From positions 1-64,000 of the forward strand of contig NZ_CALPCP010000011.1 in NCBI RefSeq assembly GCF_943192995.1: a stretch of DNA of 64,000 nt, read 5' to 3'. Made by a program: the position numbers and the translations under genes. The notes beneath the pieces are model-generated. The model was not told the DNA's origin and searched no databases. It saw nothing but the letters and a program-made list of their open reading frames with translations. Of the stretch, positions 16,973 through 25,022 are shown in pieces (the stretch's first letter is position 1; the number at the start of each line of letters is the position of its first letter). The stretch is from Flintibacter muris. GTDB lineage: Bacteria; Bacillota; Clostridia; Oscillospirales; Oscillospiraceae.

Positions 16973-17398
16973 TCAGTCCTCAGGTACCTCAATACCCCCG
17001 GACTCCTCCTCGTCTTCCTCGTCGTCAGTGAGCTCCATGGCGTAGCGGGTACCGCAGCTGGGACACTCCACCTCACCGTCCACCAGGGCCTCGTCATCCA
17101 CCAGGATATCCGCGCCGCAGGTGGGGCACTCCACCTCAAACCAGTCGTCGTCGTAGTCCCCGGCGTCCTCATCCTCGTCGAAGACCACCTCTTCCACGTC
17201 GGCCAGGTCGTCGGACAGTACGTCGATCTCCTCGCCCAGGTTGAGGGCGTTCTCCTCCAGGTCCTCCACAGACATGGCCAACTCCTCCATGATGCCGATC
17301 ATCACGGAGATGAGCTTGCCCTCCTTGGATTTGGTGGTATCCAGATCCAGCCCCTCGGCCAGGCCCTTCAGATAGGCGACTTTTTCGGAAATAGTCAT
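16973..17398 (-). CDS. CD1247 N-terminal domain protein with zinc ribbon
   Basis: A 141-residue acidic protein. The start MTISEKVAYLKGLAEGLDLD matches the CD1247 N-terminal domain found across Clostridia. A helical acidic linker follows (LGEEIDVLSDDLADVEEV). A zinc ribbon comes next with two CPxC knuckles (VECPTCGADI and VECPSCGTRY), and the end is a Glu/Asp-rich tail. Function is unknown. The metal knuckles suggest nucleic-acid or protein binding. It is 14 bp downstream of efp and probably cotranscribed with it. Confidence 0.85.
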   Translation of the reverse strand: MTISEKVAYLKGLAEGLDLDTTKSKEGKLISVMIGIMEELAMSVEDLEENALNLGEEIDVLSDDLADVEEVVFDEDEDAGDYDDDWFEVECPTCGADILVDDEALVDGEVECPSCGTRYAMELTDDEEDEEESGGIEVPED

Positions 17399-17412
17399 AA
17401 TTTTACTCCTTA

Positions 17413-17982
17413 TTACGCCTTGCAGCGCTCCAGATACTCGCCGGTGCGGGTATCAATCTTGATCTTGTCACCGGGGTTGATGAACAGGGGGACCTTGATC
17501 TCGGTGCCGGTCTCCAAGGTGGCGGGCTTGGTCACGTTGGTGGCGGTGTCGCCCTTAAAGCCGGGATCGGTCTCGGTGACCTCCAGCTCCACAAAGTTGG
17601 GGGGCTCCACGCCGAATACGCTGCCCTTGTAGGACATGATCTTGCAGGTCATGTTCTCCTTGACAAAGCGGAAGCTGTCACCCAGCAGGTCCTTGCCAAT
17701 GGGGATCATATCAAAGGTCTCGGGGTCCATAAAGTAGTACAGATCACCGTCGTTGTAGCTGTACTCCATATCCTTGCGCTCCACAAAAGCCTGCTCAAAC
17801 TTGGCGGTGGGGTTGAAGGAGGTCTCGGTCACGCCGCCGGTGATGACGTTCTTCATCTTGGTGCGGACAAAGGCCGCGCCCTTGCCGGGCTTGACGTGCT
17901 GGAACTCGACCACCTGCATGACCTTGCCATCCATCTCAAAGGTCACGCCGTTGCGGAAATCGCTGGCGGAAATCATTGCCAT
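17413..17982 (-). CDS. efp: Elongation factor P
   Basis: A 189-residue EF-P with three beta-barrel domains. [18 protein letters not shown] is at the start, and [14 protein letters not shown] places the modifiable loop lysine at K34. The C-terminus reads [22 protein letters not shown] rescues ribosomes stalled at polyproline. The ATG at 17982 lies 9 nt after GGAGG; an ATG at 17991 is too close to that site. Proline-rich proteins nearby, such as the L7Ae-like tail, would be natural clients. The promoter at 18030-18058 fits. Confidence 0.96.
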   Translation of the reverse strand: MAMISASDFRNGVTFEMDGKVMQVVEFQHVKPGKGAAFVRTKMKNVITGGVTETSFNPTAKFEQAFVERKDMEYSYNDGDLYYFMDPETFDMIPIGKDLLGDSFRFVKENMTCKIMSYKGSVFGVEPPNFVELEVTETDPGFKGDTATNVTKPATLETGTEIKVPLFINPGDKIKIDTRTGEYLERCKA

Positions 17983-18029
17983 AGGAATCATCCTCCATTA
18001 TATAAACTGATTTTAAGATATGCTGACCT

Positions 18030-18058
18030 ATTTTACCCTATTTTTTCCCCTTTGGCAA
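18030..18058 (-). promoter_or_regulatory. Probable efp promoter
   Basis: On the minus strand, TTGCCA, 17 bp, TAAAAT, about 48 bp before the efp start. Confidence 0.6.
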
Positions 18059-18063
18059 GGGGT

Positions 18064-18147
18064 TTGACAGAAAAACCCACACTGTACTATCATTATTTTA
18101 AATACGCATTAGCCGCCCGGTCTGCATCCAGGCGGCTAAATTTTATG
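18064..18147 (+). ncRNA. Candidate very short transcription unit: promoter plus hairpin
   Basis: TTGACA at 18064-18069 and TATCAT at 18088-18093 (18-bp spacer) are followed by a 9-bp hairpin, TTAGCCGCC/GGCGGCTAA, with ATTTTAT after it. No reading frame fits between them. Expected RNA length is roughly 45 nt. It lies back to back with the efp promoter. Chance similarity is possible. Confidence 0.3.
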
Positions 18148-18241
18148 AACTAATCTTGGACTGGCCGCTGTAACAGCACCCTTCTGGTTTTCATTATAGA
18201 CATTCTGATTGCTTTGTCAAGGAGACAAAGCGGTTTTTCAC

Positions 18242-18363
18242 GGAAATCAATATTCAGAACATCCAGCCGTATTTGTAGGGCGGGACAGCTCGGCTCGCCG
18301 CTGATTGGCAGCTTTTGCGGACGGCGCGCCGGGGCCGTCTCGCCCTGCAGCGCCAAAATTGAT
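18242..18363. repeat. Family B repeat, copy 1
   Basis: About 122 bp. The left end is GGAAATCAATAT and the right end is AAAATTGATGTC, so the terminal inverted repeats are partly decayed. Inside are TATTTGTAGGGCGGGAC and GGCGCGCCGGGGCCGTC. It lies just downstream of the hemolysin III-like gene. Confidence 0.8.
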
Positions 18364-18378
18364 GTCTGCAGCGGCTTT

Positions 18379-19107
18379 TTACAGCCACAGTACCACCCGG
18401 TACATCATCACAAAGTGGGCGATACTGCCCAGCAGGATGAACAGGTGGAAAATTTCGTGACAGCCGAAGCGGGGGTTGTTCCGGCCCGGCCACTTGACGG
18501 CGTAGAGCACGCCGCCCGCAGTGTACAGCAGTCCTCCGGCCAGCAGCCAGAAAAAGCCGTTGGCGGGCAGAGCGCGGTAGATAGGGACGATTGCAAAGAT
18601 GGCCAGCCAGCCCATAAACAGGTAGATAGCGCTGGTGAGCCAGCGGGGGATGGCCAGCTTGGCAACGGTGAGCACCATCCCGGCCAGGGCCAGGGTCCAT
18701 ACAGCGATTACCAGCGGGATGCCCCCGGCGTTTCGCAGGACGGTAAGGCACAGCGGGGTGTAGCTGCCGGCGATAAGCAGATAGATGGAGCAGTGGTCAT
18801 ACTTGCGCAGGGCCAGCCGCCCGGGGACGGAGACATTGAGGCAGTGATACAGGGTGCTGGCGGTGTACAGGCAGATCATGGACAGACCGTAGACGGCGAA
18901 CAGCCCGAACAGCAGCCACTTTCCCTGACTGGCGGACTGAACCAGCAGCGCGACAGTGCCCAGCGCAGCCAGCACCGCGCCTGCACCATGGGTGATGGCC
19001 GACCAGGGCCGCAGGCCGTCGTAGGGGTCCCGGACCTCCTTCCGGCGGCGGGGGCGGACGTTTACAGCGGGCAAAACGGGGTTGACAGTTAATGTATCGG
19101 TGCGCAT
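18379..19107 (-). CDS. Hemolysin III/PAQR family membrane protein
   Basis: A 242-residue protein with seven predicted membrane helices. HlyIII/PAQR hallmarks are present: TASTLYHCL with the first metal histidine, KYDHCSIYLLIAGSYTP, and CHEIFHLFILLGSIAHF with two histidines in the last part. Relatives (YqfA/TrhA) affect membrane-energy or lipid homeostasis, and some have ceramidase-like zinc sites; the role in bacteria is not settled. The ATG at 19107 follows AGGAG by 8 nt. It appears monocistronic. Confidence 0.92.
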   Translation of the reverse strand: MRTDTLTVNPVLPAVNVRPRRRKEVRDPYDGLRPWSAITHGAGAVLAALGTVALLVQSASQGKWLLFGLFAVYGLSMICLYTASTLYHCLNVSVPGRLALRKYDHCSIYLLIAGSYTPLCLTVLRNAGGIPLVIAVWTLALAGMVLTVAKLAIPRWLTSAIYLFMGWLAIFAIVPIYRALPANGFFWLLAGGLLYTAGGVLYAVKWPGRNNPRFGCHEIFHLFILLGSIAHFVMMYRVVLWL

Positions 19108-19307
19108 AGAACACACTCCTTTCCAGAGGAGGCTGGGTTTCGGTCTTTCTTCTGATATAAGTATATCCTATCGCGCTCCAATTATCTATATAAAATATTA
19201 CCAAATATAATTTTTAAAACTAGATAATATGATGTAAAAAGCCTCCCTGCGCCGGGATTGATTCGGAATCCGTCATGTAATATTCCTCTTGAGGGAGCAC
19301 CTTAATT

Positions 19308-19358
19308 GCAGATTTCAATGTGGAGGCGTCCTGTGGCCGTCCCTACGTAGATATGTGG
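19308..19358. repeat. Family C short palindromic repeat, decayed copy
   Basis: GCAGATTTCAATG, then GGAGGCGTCC TGT GGCCGTCCC. It resembles the copies at 22166-22220 and 42332-42360 but has mismatches in the stem. Confidence 0.6.
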
Positions 19359-19382
19359 AGGAACAATACCTGTTTTGAGCGC

Positions 19383-19410
19383 AAAAAAACAGCGCCGGTA
19401 AAACCGGCGT
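19383..19410 (-). terminator. Ferredoxin gene terminator
   Basis: On the minus strand a stem ACGCCGGT/ACCGGCGCT lies 14 nt after the ferredoxin stop and is followed by seven T. Confidence 0.8.
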
Positions 19411-19423
19411 TGCTTTTTGGTCA

Positions 19424-19594
19424 TTAGCCCTGGGAAATCGCGCCCATGGGGCAGGTACCAGCGCAGGAGCCGCAGTCGATGCAGGCGCCGGCGTCGATGA
19501 CGTAGTGGTCGTCGCCCTGGGAAATCGCGCCCACGGGGCAGCCGTCAGTGCAGGAACCGCAGCTGATGCAAGCGTCACTGATAACATAGGCCAT
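19424..19594 (-). CDS. 2[4Fe-4S] ferredoxin
   Basis: A 56-residue clostridial-type ferredoxin. Two cluster motifs are complete: CISCGSCTDGCP and CIDCGSCAGTCP. Each half ends in the near-identical GAISQG, showing the classical internal duplication, which is also visible in the DNA. It would be the main low-potential electron carrier for pyruvate:ferredoxin and related oxidoreductases. The ATG at 19594 follows GGAGGTG. Minus-strand TTGCAT, 16 bp, TAGAAT at 19627-19654 is a plausible promoter. Confidence 0.95.
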   Translation of the reverse strand: MAYVISDACISCGSCTDGCPVGAISQGDDHYVIDAGACIDCGSCAGTCPMGAISQG

Positions 19595-19626
19595 AGTATG
19601 TACACCTCCATTAGAATGGTACCCCT

Positions 19627-19654
19627 ATTCTATCACAATTTTTTAAAAATGCAA
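19627..19654 (-). promoter_or_regulatory. Probable ferredoxin promoter
   Basis: TTGCAT, 16 bp, TAGAAT on the minus strand, 32 bp before the ferredoxin start. Confidence 0.55.
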
Positions 19655-19714
19655 TGCTAAATTTTTGAAAATACGGGTATGATGGAAGAAGACTTCTTTC
19701 TGAGGTGATTGTAC

Positions 19715-22144
19715 ATGGCAGACAGCCAATTCACATCCACCGCTCTGGGGGCCATCCGTCTGGCCCAGCAGAACGCCGCCCGCCTGGGGCACAGCTATGT
19801 GGGCAGCGAGCATCTGCTCCTGGGTCTGGCGGGCCAGGAGTTCAGTCCTGCGGCCATGGCCCTGCGACGGGCGGGGGCGGACAGCCAGGCGCTGCGCTCC
19901 GCCATAGCCCAGCGGGTAGGGACCGGCGTGCCCGCCAAGTCCAGCTTTCAGGGCCTTACCCCCAACTGCTGCCTGGCCATCCAGGGCGCGGTGGAGGAGA
20001 GCCGCCGCCTGGGCCAGAACGCGGTAAACTCAGAGCATCTGCTGCTGGGCCTGCTGCGGGGCAAGAGCAACGGGGCCTCCCGCCTGCTGTCCCACTGCGG
20101 GGTGGACGGGGAGGGACTGTACCGCACGGTTTCCGCCTCCCTGGGCGGGGAAGAGGCTCCCACCCCCAAGCCCCGGGCCCGGGAGCCGGAGCCCCGTCCC
20201 AGCGGCGACACCCGCCAGCTGGACCAGTGCGCCCAGGACATGACCCGCATGGCCTCAGAGGGCCGGCTGGACCCCATGATCGGGCGGAAGGAGGAGCTGG
20301 CCCGGGTGATCCAGATCCTGTCCCGCCGCACTAAGAACAACCCTGCCCTGATTGGCGAGCCCGGCGTGGGCAAAACCGCCGTTGTGGAGGGGCTGGCCAC
20401 CGCCATTGCCGACGGCGCCGCCCCTCAGCACCTGCTGGGCAAGCGGGTGTACGCCCTGGACCTGTCCGCCATGGTGGCGGGCACCAAGTACCGGGGGGAG
20501 TTTGAGGAGAAGCTGAAGCACATCATCCAGGAGGTACGTCGGGCGGGAAATATCATCCTGTTTATCGACGAGCTCCACACCATTGTGGGGGCGGGCAGCG
20601 CCGAGGGGGCTATCGACGCCGCCAATATCCTCAAGCCAGCCCTCAGCCGGGGAGAGCTCCAGGTCATCGGGGCCACCACCATTGACGAGTACCGGAAATA
20701 TATCGAAAAGGACGCCGCCCTGGAGCGCCGCTTCCAGCCCATCACTGTGAAGGAGCCCACCCGGACGGAGGCGCTGGAGATTTTGCAGGGTCTCCGGGGC
20801 CGGTATGAGGCCCACCACCACCTGATTATCTCCGACAGTGCCTTGGAGGCGGCGGTGGACCTGTCCTGCCGCTATCTGCCCCAGCGGTTCCTGCCTGACA
20901 AGGCCATTGACCTGGTGGACGAGGCGGCGGCCCAGGCCCGGCTGTCCGGCAAGGCCCTGCCCCCGGAGCTCCAGCGGCTGGAGGGGAGGGTGTCCCAGGC
21001 CGGCCGCCAGCTGGCCGACGCCGTCCGCCGCCAGGACTTTGAACAGGCGGCCATCCTGCGCAATGTGGAGCGGGACTTTCGCCGGGAGCTGGAGGGAGAG
21101 CGGCAAAAGTGGCAGTCAGGCCAGGGGCAGTTCGCTGTGGAGTCCCACCACATCCAGGCGGTGCTGTCCCAGTGGACGGGGGTGCCCGTCTGTGACCCGG
21201 ATGAGGAGGACAAACGCGCCCTGAGTGAGCTGGAGTCCCGGCTGCGCCGCCGCCTTCTGGGTCAGGACAGGGCGGTGGAGACAGTGGTAAAGGCCATCCG
21301 CCGGGGCCGCCTGGGTCTGAAGGACCCCCGCCGCCCGGTGGGCTGCTTCCTCCTCCTGGGCCCCAGCGGGGTAGGCAAGACCCAGCTGTGCCGGTCTCTG
21401 GCCGCCGCCCTCTTTGGCAGCGAGGAGGCCCTGCTCCGCTTCGACATGTCCGAGTATATGGAGAGCCACACCGTCTCCCGTCTTCTCGGCTCCCCGCCGG
21501 GCTACGTGGGCCACGAGGAGGGGGGACAGCTCACCGAGCGGGTACGCCGCCACCCCTGGTCGGTGGTGCTGCTGGACGAGCTGGAAAAGGCTCACCACGA
21601 CATCTGGTCTCTCCTCCTTCAGGTGATGGAGGAGGGGGTCCTCACCGACGCCCAGGGCCGGAGGACCGACTTTCGCAATACGGTGCTGGTGATGACCTCC
21701 AACCTGGGGGCTCAGCGGTTCGCAAAGGGAAAGCGGCTGGGCTTTGCCGCCGGGGGTGAGGCGGAGCGGGAGGAGCTGGAGCGGGCAGTGCTGTCCGACG
21801 CGGGCCGGACCTTTGCCCCCGAGTTTCTCAACCGCCTGGATGCCACCCTGGTCTTCCACCCCCTGGATGGAGACACATTGAACGCCATCACCCGCCAGCT
21901 GCTGTCCGAAACCCGGAAGCGGCTGGACAAGCTGGGCATCGCTATGGCGGTGGAGGAGGAGGCCGTCTCCCTGCTGGCCGGCAAGGGCAGCAGCCGTGAG
22001 TACGGCGCCCGCCCCCTCCGCCGGGCAATCGCCAATCTGGTAGAGGACCCCGCCGCCGATTTGATGCTGGCCGGCCAGCTGAAAAAGGGGGATACCCTGT
22101 GCGTCTCCGCCCAGGGGGACGAGGTGAAGGTAAGATTGGTGTAA
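19715..22144 (+). CDS. clpC: ClpC-type AAA+ ATPase
   Basis: An 809-residue Hsp100 unfoldase. It has a double Clp-N repeat (about 1-145) and a first AAA module with Walker A GEPGVGKT at about 214-221 and [10 protein letters not shown] middle region carries a UVR-like motif ([18 protein letters not shown]), which marks ClpC rather than ClpB. The second AAA module has Walker A GPSGVGKT at about 549-556, [11 protein letters not shown] and a C-terminal D2-small domain. ClpC feeds proteins to ClpP. The usual ctsR-mcsA-mcsB neighbours are absent, so control must differ or lie elsewhere. GAGGTGA precedes the ATG by 6 nt. Confidence 0.92.
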   Translation: MADSQFTSTALGAIRLAQQNAARLGHSYVGSEHLLLGLAGQEFSPAAMALRRAGADSQALRSAIAQRVGTGVPAKSSFQGLTPNCCLAIQGAVEESRRLGQNAVNSEHLLLGLLRGKSNGASRLLSHCGVDGEGLYRTVSASLGGEEAPTPKPRAREPEPRPSGDTRQLDQCAQDMTRMASEGRLDPMIGRKEELARVIQILSRRTKNNPALIGEPGVGKTAVVEGLATAIADGAAPQHLLGKRVYALDLSAMVAGTKYRGEFEEKLKHIIQEVRRAGNIILFIDELHTIVGAGSAEGAIDAANILKPALSRGELQVIGATTIDEYRKYIEKDAALERRFQPITVKEPTRTEALEILQGLRGRYEAHHHLIISDSALEAAVDLSCRYLPQRFLPDKAIDLVDEAAAQARLSGKALPPELQRLEGRVSQAGRQLADAVRRQDFEQAAILRNVERDFRRELEGERQKWQSGQGQFAVESHHIQAVLSQWTGVPVCDPDEEDKRALSELESRLRRRLLGQDRAVETVVKAIRRGRLGLKDPRRPVGCFLLLGPSGVGKTQLCRSLAAALFGSEEALLRFDMSEYMESHTVSRLLGSPPGYVGHEEGGQLTERVRRHPWSVVLLDELEKAHHDIWSLLLQVMEEGVLTDAQGRRTDFRNTVLVMTSNLGAQRFAKGKRLGFAAGGEAEREELERAVLSDAGRTFAPEFLNRLDATLVFHPLDGDTLNAITRQLLSETRKRLDKLGIAMAVEEEAVSLLAGKGSSREYGARPLRRAIANLVEDPAADLMLAGQLKKGDTLCVSAQGDEVKVRLV

Positions 22145-22165
22145 AACCAGGCGGGAGTGTCCCTT

Positions 22166-22220
22166 TCGCATATTTTAACGTAAGGGCGGCCAAAGGCCGC
22201 CCCTACATGAAAATCTGCGA
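22166..22220. repeat. Family C short palindromic repeat
   Basis: A 55-nt imperfect palindrome: TCGCATATTTTAAC, GTAAGGGCGGCC, AAA, GGCCGCCCCTAC, ATGAAAATCTGCGA. It sits just after clpC and may also stop transcription. Confidence 0.75.
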
Positions 22221-22240
22221 TTAAGGACACTGCCGGAGGT

Positions 22241-22756
22241 TTAGTCCTCCGCTGTCACTTGGATTCCGAATCCCTCCAGCTTCTTTACAAGTTCCGCCGG
22301 GGGTGTGTGGTACATGCCGAAGGTGATGGAGGTTAAATTGGGAAACTGCTTCAGCTCCCGTTCGCTGATATCAAGAATATCGAAGGCCGCCCCATCCTGA
22401 AAAAATTCGTCAAAATCCAGCCACTGAGGGTTGATTTGGAAGTATATCTCCAATTCCTCCCCCACATAGAGCTCAGTGATTTTTCCGGCCAGGGAGACGG
22501 GAACTTGCAGCGCCTGGAAAAACCGGTTCCCCCGTTGGATGTACGGTTTCAGCCGGGCAAGGGATTCCTGTTCCGATGCCTCTTCTATATCGTCATACCG
22601 TTCAAAATACTCGTCGCCGCCCCGGTATTTCTCCCCCAGAAGGGCCTCGTCATACATCAGCTTCTGGACGACGGCCAGCTTGAAGGGCAGGTTGTCAAAC
22701 ACCAGGAATTCCTCCGCCGGCGCTGTATTCCGCTTAAACCGGTCCAGCAGTCCCAT
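22241..22756 (-). CDS. DUF6892-like protein of unknown function
   Basis: A 171-residue soluble, acidic protein. It starts MGLLDRFKRNTAPAEEFLVF, and FDNLPFKLAVVQKLMYDEAL is its most family-like part. Later come VYFQIN-like beta segments (ELEIYFQINPQWLDFDEFF) and FPNLTSITFGMYHTPPAEL. The assignment to DUF6892 is from memory of the family and is tentative. AGGAGG lies 8 nt ahead of the ATG at 22756; an ATG at 22762 is also possible but too near that site. It is the last gene on the minus strand after the activase genes. Confidence 0.7.
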   Translation of the reverse strand: MGLLDRFKRNTAPAEEFLVFDNLPFKLAVVQKLMYDEALLGEKYRGGDEYFERYDDIEEASEQESLARLKPYIQRGNRFFQALQVPVSLAGKITELYVGEELEIYFQINPQWLDFDEFFQDGAAFDILDISERELKQFPNLTSITFGMYHTPPAELVKKLEGFGIQVTAED

Positions 22757-22768
22757 TTTCATAACCTC

Positions 22769-24103
22769 CTAAATGTTCGCGTGGGCCAGTTGGGGCTCCC
22801 GGTCGGTTTGGGGCTCCTCCCGGGGGCGGGCGGGCTGGGACTGGGTGAGCCCCCTGGCGTTGGCCAGCATCAGCTTGATCCGGTTTTCCTGATTGATCCG
22901 GGTGGCGCCGGGGTCGTAGTCGATAGCCACAATGTTGCTGTAGGGGTAGTCATCCTTCAGCTTGCGGATCATGCCCTTGCCCACGATATGGTTGGGCAGG
23001 CAGCCAAAGGGCTGGGTGCAGACAATATTGTTGGTGCCCGAGTGGATCAGCTCCAGCATCTCGGCGGTAAGCAGCCAGCCCTCGCCCATTTTGTTGCCGT
23101 CCCCCAGGTAGCCCTGGACCAGGCTGTGCAGCTCCTGGAAGGTGCCGGGGGCGCGGAAGCGGCCCGAGTGCTCCAGGGCCTCGATCATGTCCCGCTGGCA
23201 GGCCTCAATGTATTTCATAAACAGAGAACAGCCGAACTTCTTGATCCACTTGCCGCCGTAGAGCTCCACATCGGCCACCCGGTTGTAGATCTTGAAGATG
23301 ATGAAGTCGGTCAGTCCGGGCACCACCGGCTCCACCCCCTCGGACAGGAGGAATTTTTCCAGGTTGTTGTTGCCCAGAGGGGCGAATTTCACATAAATTT
23401 CCCCCACCACACCCACGCGGATCTTGGGCTCCCCCGCCACGGGGATGGCGGCAAAATCGGAACAAATCTGGTCAAAATTGGCCCGCATCTGCCTGCGGCT
23501 CATGCCCTTGCCGGCCTGAAAGCCGTCCACCAGCTTCTGGGACCAGCGCTCGGTCATGGCGTCGGCGGCTCCCGGCTCCACCTCGTAGGGGCGGACCTGG
23601 TTTGCCGCATTGACAATCAGATCACCGTACATCATGGCGTACACCGCCTTGCGGACAAAGGGCAGGGTGAGAGAGAAGCCGGGGTTTTTCTCCAGCCCGG
23701 ACAGATTCACCGACACCACGGGGATGTAGGCCATGTCCGCTTTTTCCAGGGCCTTGCGCAGCAGGTGGATGTAGTTGCTGGCCCGGCATCCGCCCCCGGT
23801 CTGGGTGATGAGCAGGCCCACCTTGTGGGGGTCGTAGCCCCCGTGCTTCACCGCGTCGATAAGCTGGCCAATGACCAGCAGGGCGGGGTAACAGGTGTCG
23901 TTGTGGACATATTTCAGGCCCTCGTCCACAATGCACCGGTGATTGGTGGTGAGCATATCCACCTTGTAGCCCTCGCACTCCAGCAGCTTTTTCATCATGC
24001 CGAAGTGGACAGGCAGCATCTGGGGCATGAGGAGGGTGTACTCCTCCTTCATCTCCCGGGTAAACAGCAGGCGTCCGGTGTTGTCGTAAACCAGTTTTGC
24101 CAT
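22769..24103 (-). CDS. 2-hydroxyacyl-CoA dehydratase activase-related protein, C-terminal half
   Basis: A 444-residue protein that corresponds to the last part of the roughly 1,400-residue activase/DUF2229/dehydratase fusion found in many Clostridia. Recognisable stretches are TNHRCIVDEGLKYVHNDTCY, LLITQTGGGCRASNYIHLLR, GEIYVKFAPLGNNNLEKFL and FGCLPNHIVGKGMIRKL. Several Cys residues (HNDTCYP, GGGCRAS, FGCLP) are likely iron-sulfur or substrate ligands. A 28-residue Gln/Arg/Pro-rich tail follows. The ATG at 24103 follows AAAGGAG. It should act with the 982-residue product of 25019-27967. The real substrate is unknown. Confidence 0.85.
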   Translation of the reverse strand: MAKLVYDNTGRLLFTREMKEEYTLLMPQMLPVHFGMMKKLLECEGYKVDMLTTNHRCIVDEGLKYVHNDTCYPALLVIGQLIDAVKHGGYDPHKVGLLITQTGGGCRASNYIHLLRKALEKADMAYIPVVSVNLSGLEKNPGFSLTLPFVRKAVYAMMYGDLIVNAANQVRPYEVEPGAADAMTERWSQKLVDGFQAGKGMSRRQMRANFDQICSDFAAIPVAGEPKIRVGVVGEIYVKFAPLGNNNLEKFLLSEGVEPVVPGLTDFIIFKIYNRVADVELYGGKWIKKFGCSLFMKYIEACQRDMIEALEHSGRFRAPGTFQELHSLVQGYLGDGNKMGEGWLLTAEMLELIHSGTNNIVCTQPFGCLPNHIVGKGMIRKLKDDYPYSNIVAIDYDPGATRINQENRIKLMLANARGLTQSQPARPREEPQTDREPQLAHANI

Positions 24104-24119
24104 TATGAAGAAGCTCCTT

Positions 24120-25022
24120 TCAAGTTTCAAGTGGGGGCAGGCGCAGAATACGCCGGCACCAGCGCTTGGACATCTCCTCCTCCAACTCCTCATCCGTCTC
24201 CCCAGGATAGCGGGGAAGGCCGTATTGGAAGTAGGGGGAGTAGGCGAAGGCCGCCCGGTCCCCCTCGCCGCCGCACAGGAAGCAGCCTCCGTCGTCCCCC
24301 TTCAGCAGCCAGCGGGAGCCGGACACCCGCTCCGCCCGGCAGCAGTATCCGATCACCAGGCCGAAGGCGTTCTTCACGTCATTGTCCAGCTCCTCATTGT
24401 AAATGGGTTCCAGCTCCAGGGTGTCACCCCAGGGGAAGAGGGTGTGGACGCCGCCGGAGCAGAGATACTCCCACTCGTCCTCGGTGGGCAGGCCGAAGGG
24501 CGGCTCCACTGTCTCCGGCGTATTCCAGGCCCACCGCTCCACCAGCATGGGCGGGATATCGGCGGTGCGCAGAGGGGAGGTGTTGGCATCCAGCTCGGCC
24601 AGCAGCTCCTGGAGATAGTCCTCCCAGGGCTGGACCTTCTCTTTTTCCTCTTCCAGAGCTTCCTGCGCCCAGCGCAAGGCCTGCTCCCACTCGCCCCGCT
24701 CCTTGTGGGACAGCTCCCCCGCCAGCCTTTCCTGGTAGCTAGCGATGTCCTCTAAGATCTCGTTGACCTTCCAGTGGGCCTCCTCCTGCCAGTACCGGCG
24801 GAACTCCTCCAGAATGGCCGGGGCCAGGGGGCACTGTTTGGTGTCCCAGCCCAGGGTCATGCCTTTTTTGCCGGGGACATAGATGAACTCCCGGTGGGGC
24901 AGCTCCCGGCAGGTGAAGACCAGAATGTCCTCTCCCCGGTCGTTGGGCTCGGCATAGGCAAAGGCAAAGTGGAGGGAAAATTGGTCCAGCTCGTCCATAA
25001 TTTTGGAGACAGTCTCATTCAT
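24120..25022 (-). CDS. Protein with a formylglycine-generating-enzyme-like motif, coupled to the activase
   Basis: A 300-residue protein. The N-terminal half is helical and charged (WQEEAHWKVNEILEDIASYQ; EALEEEKEKVQPWEDYLQEL). The second half has FGLPTEDEWEYLCSGG followed by LFPWGDTL, which is the LPTEAEWEYA...YPWGD signature of the SUMF1/FGE-sulfatase fold. WLLKGDDGGCFLCGG follows. Its ATG overlaps the stop of the upstream activase gene by 4 bp (ATGA), and the next gene starts 16 bp after its end. Translation is therefore coupled within one operon. Whether it oxidises a cysteine or only has the C-type-lectin-like fold cannot be told from sequence. Confidence 0.7.
   Translation of the reverse strand: MNETVSKIMDELDQFSLHFAFAYAEPNDRGEDILVFTCRELPHREFIYVPGKKGMTLGWDTKQCPLAPAILEEFRRYWQEEAHWKVNEILEDIASYQERLAGELSHKERGEWEQALRWAQEALEEEKEKVQPWEDYLQELLAELDANTSPLRTADIPPMLVERWAWNTPETVEPPFGLPTEDEWEYLCSGGVHTLFPWGDTLELEPIYNEELDNDVKNAFGLVIGYCCRAERVSGSRWLLKGDDGGCFLCGGEGDRAAFAYSPYFQYGLPRYPGETDEELEEEMSKRWCRRILRLPPLET

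Noticed and set aside
18214..19092. A 292-codon plus-strand frame over the hemolysin III-like gene
   Set aside because: The minus strand encodes a clear seven-helix protein with conserved His motifs; the plus frame has none.
19315..19611. Frame of 98 codons on the minus strand in the ferredoxin region
   Set aside because: It is the wrong frame. The ferredoxin at 19424-19594 explains the sequence with two complete cluster motifs.
22436..24742. A 768-codon plus-strand frame over the activase C-terminal gene
   Set aside because: Antisense shadow; the minus frame has the family motifs and proper starts.
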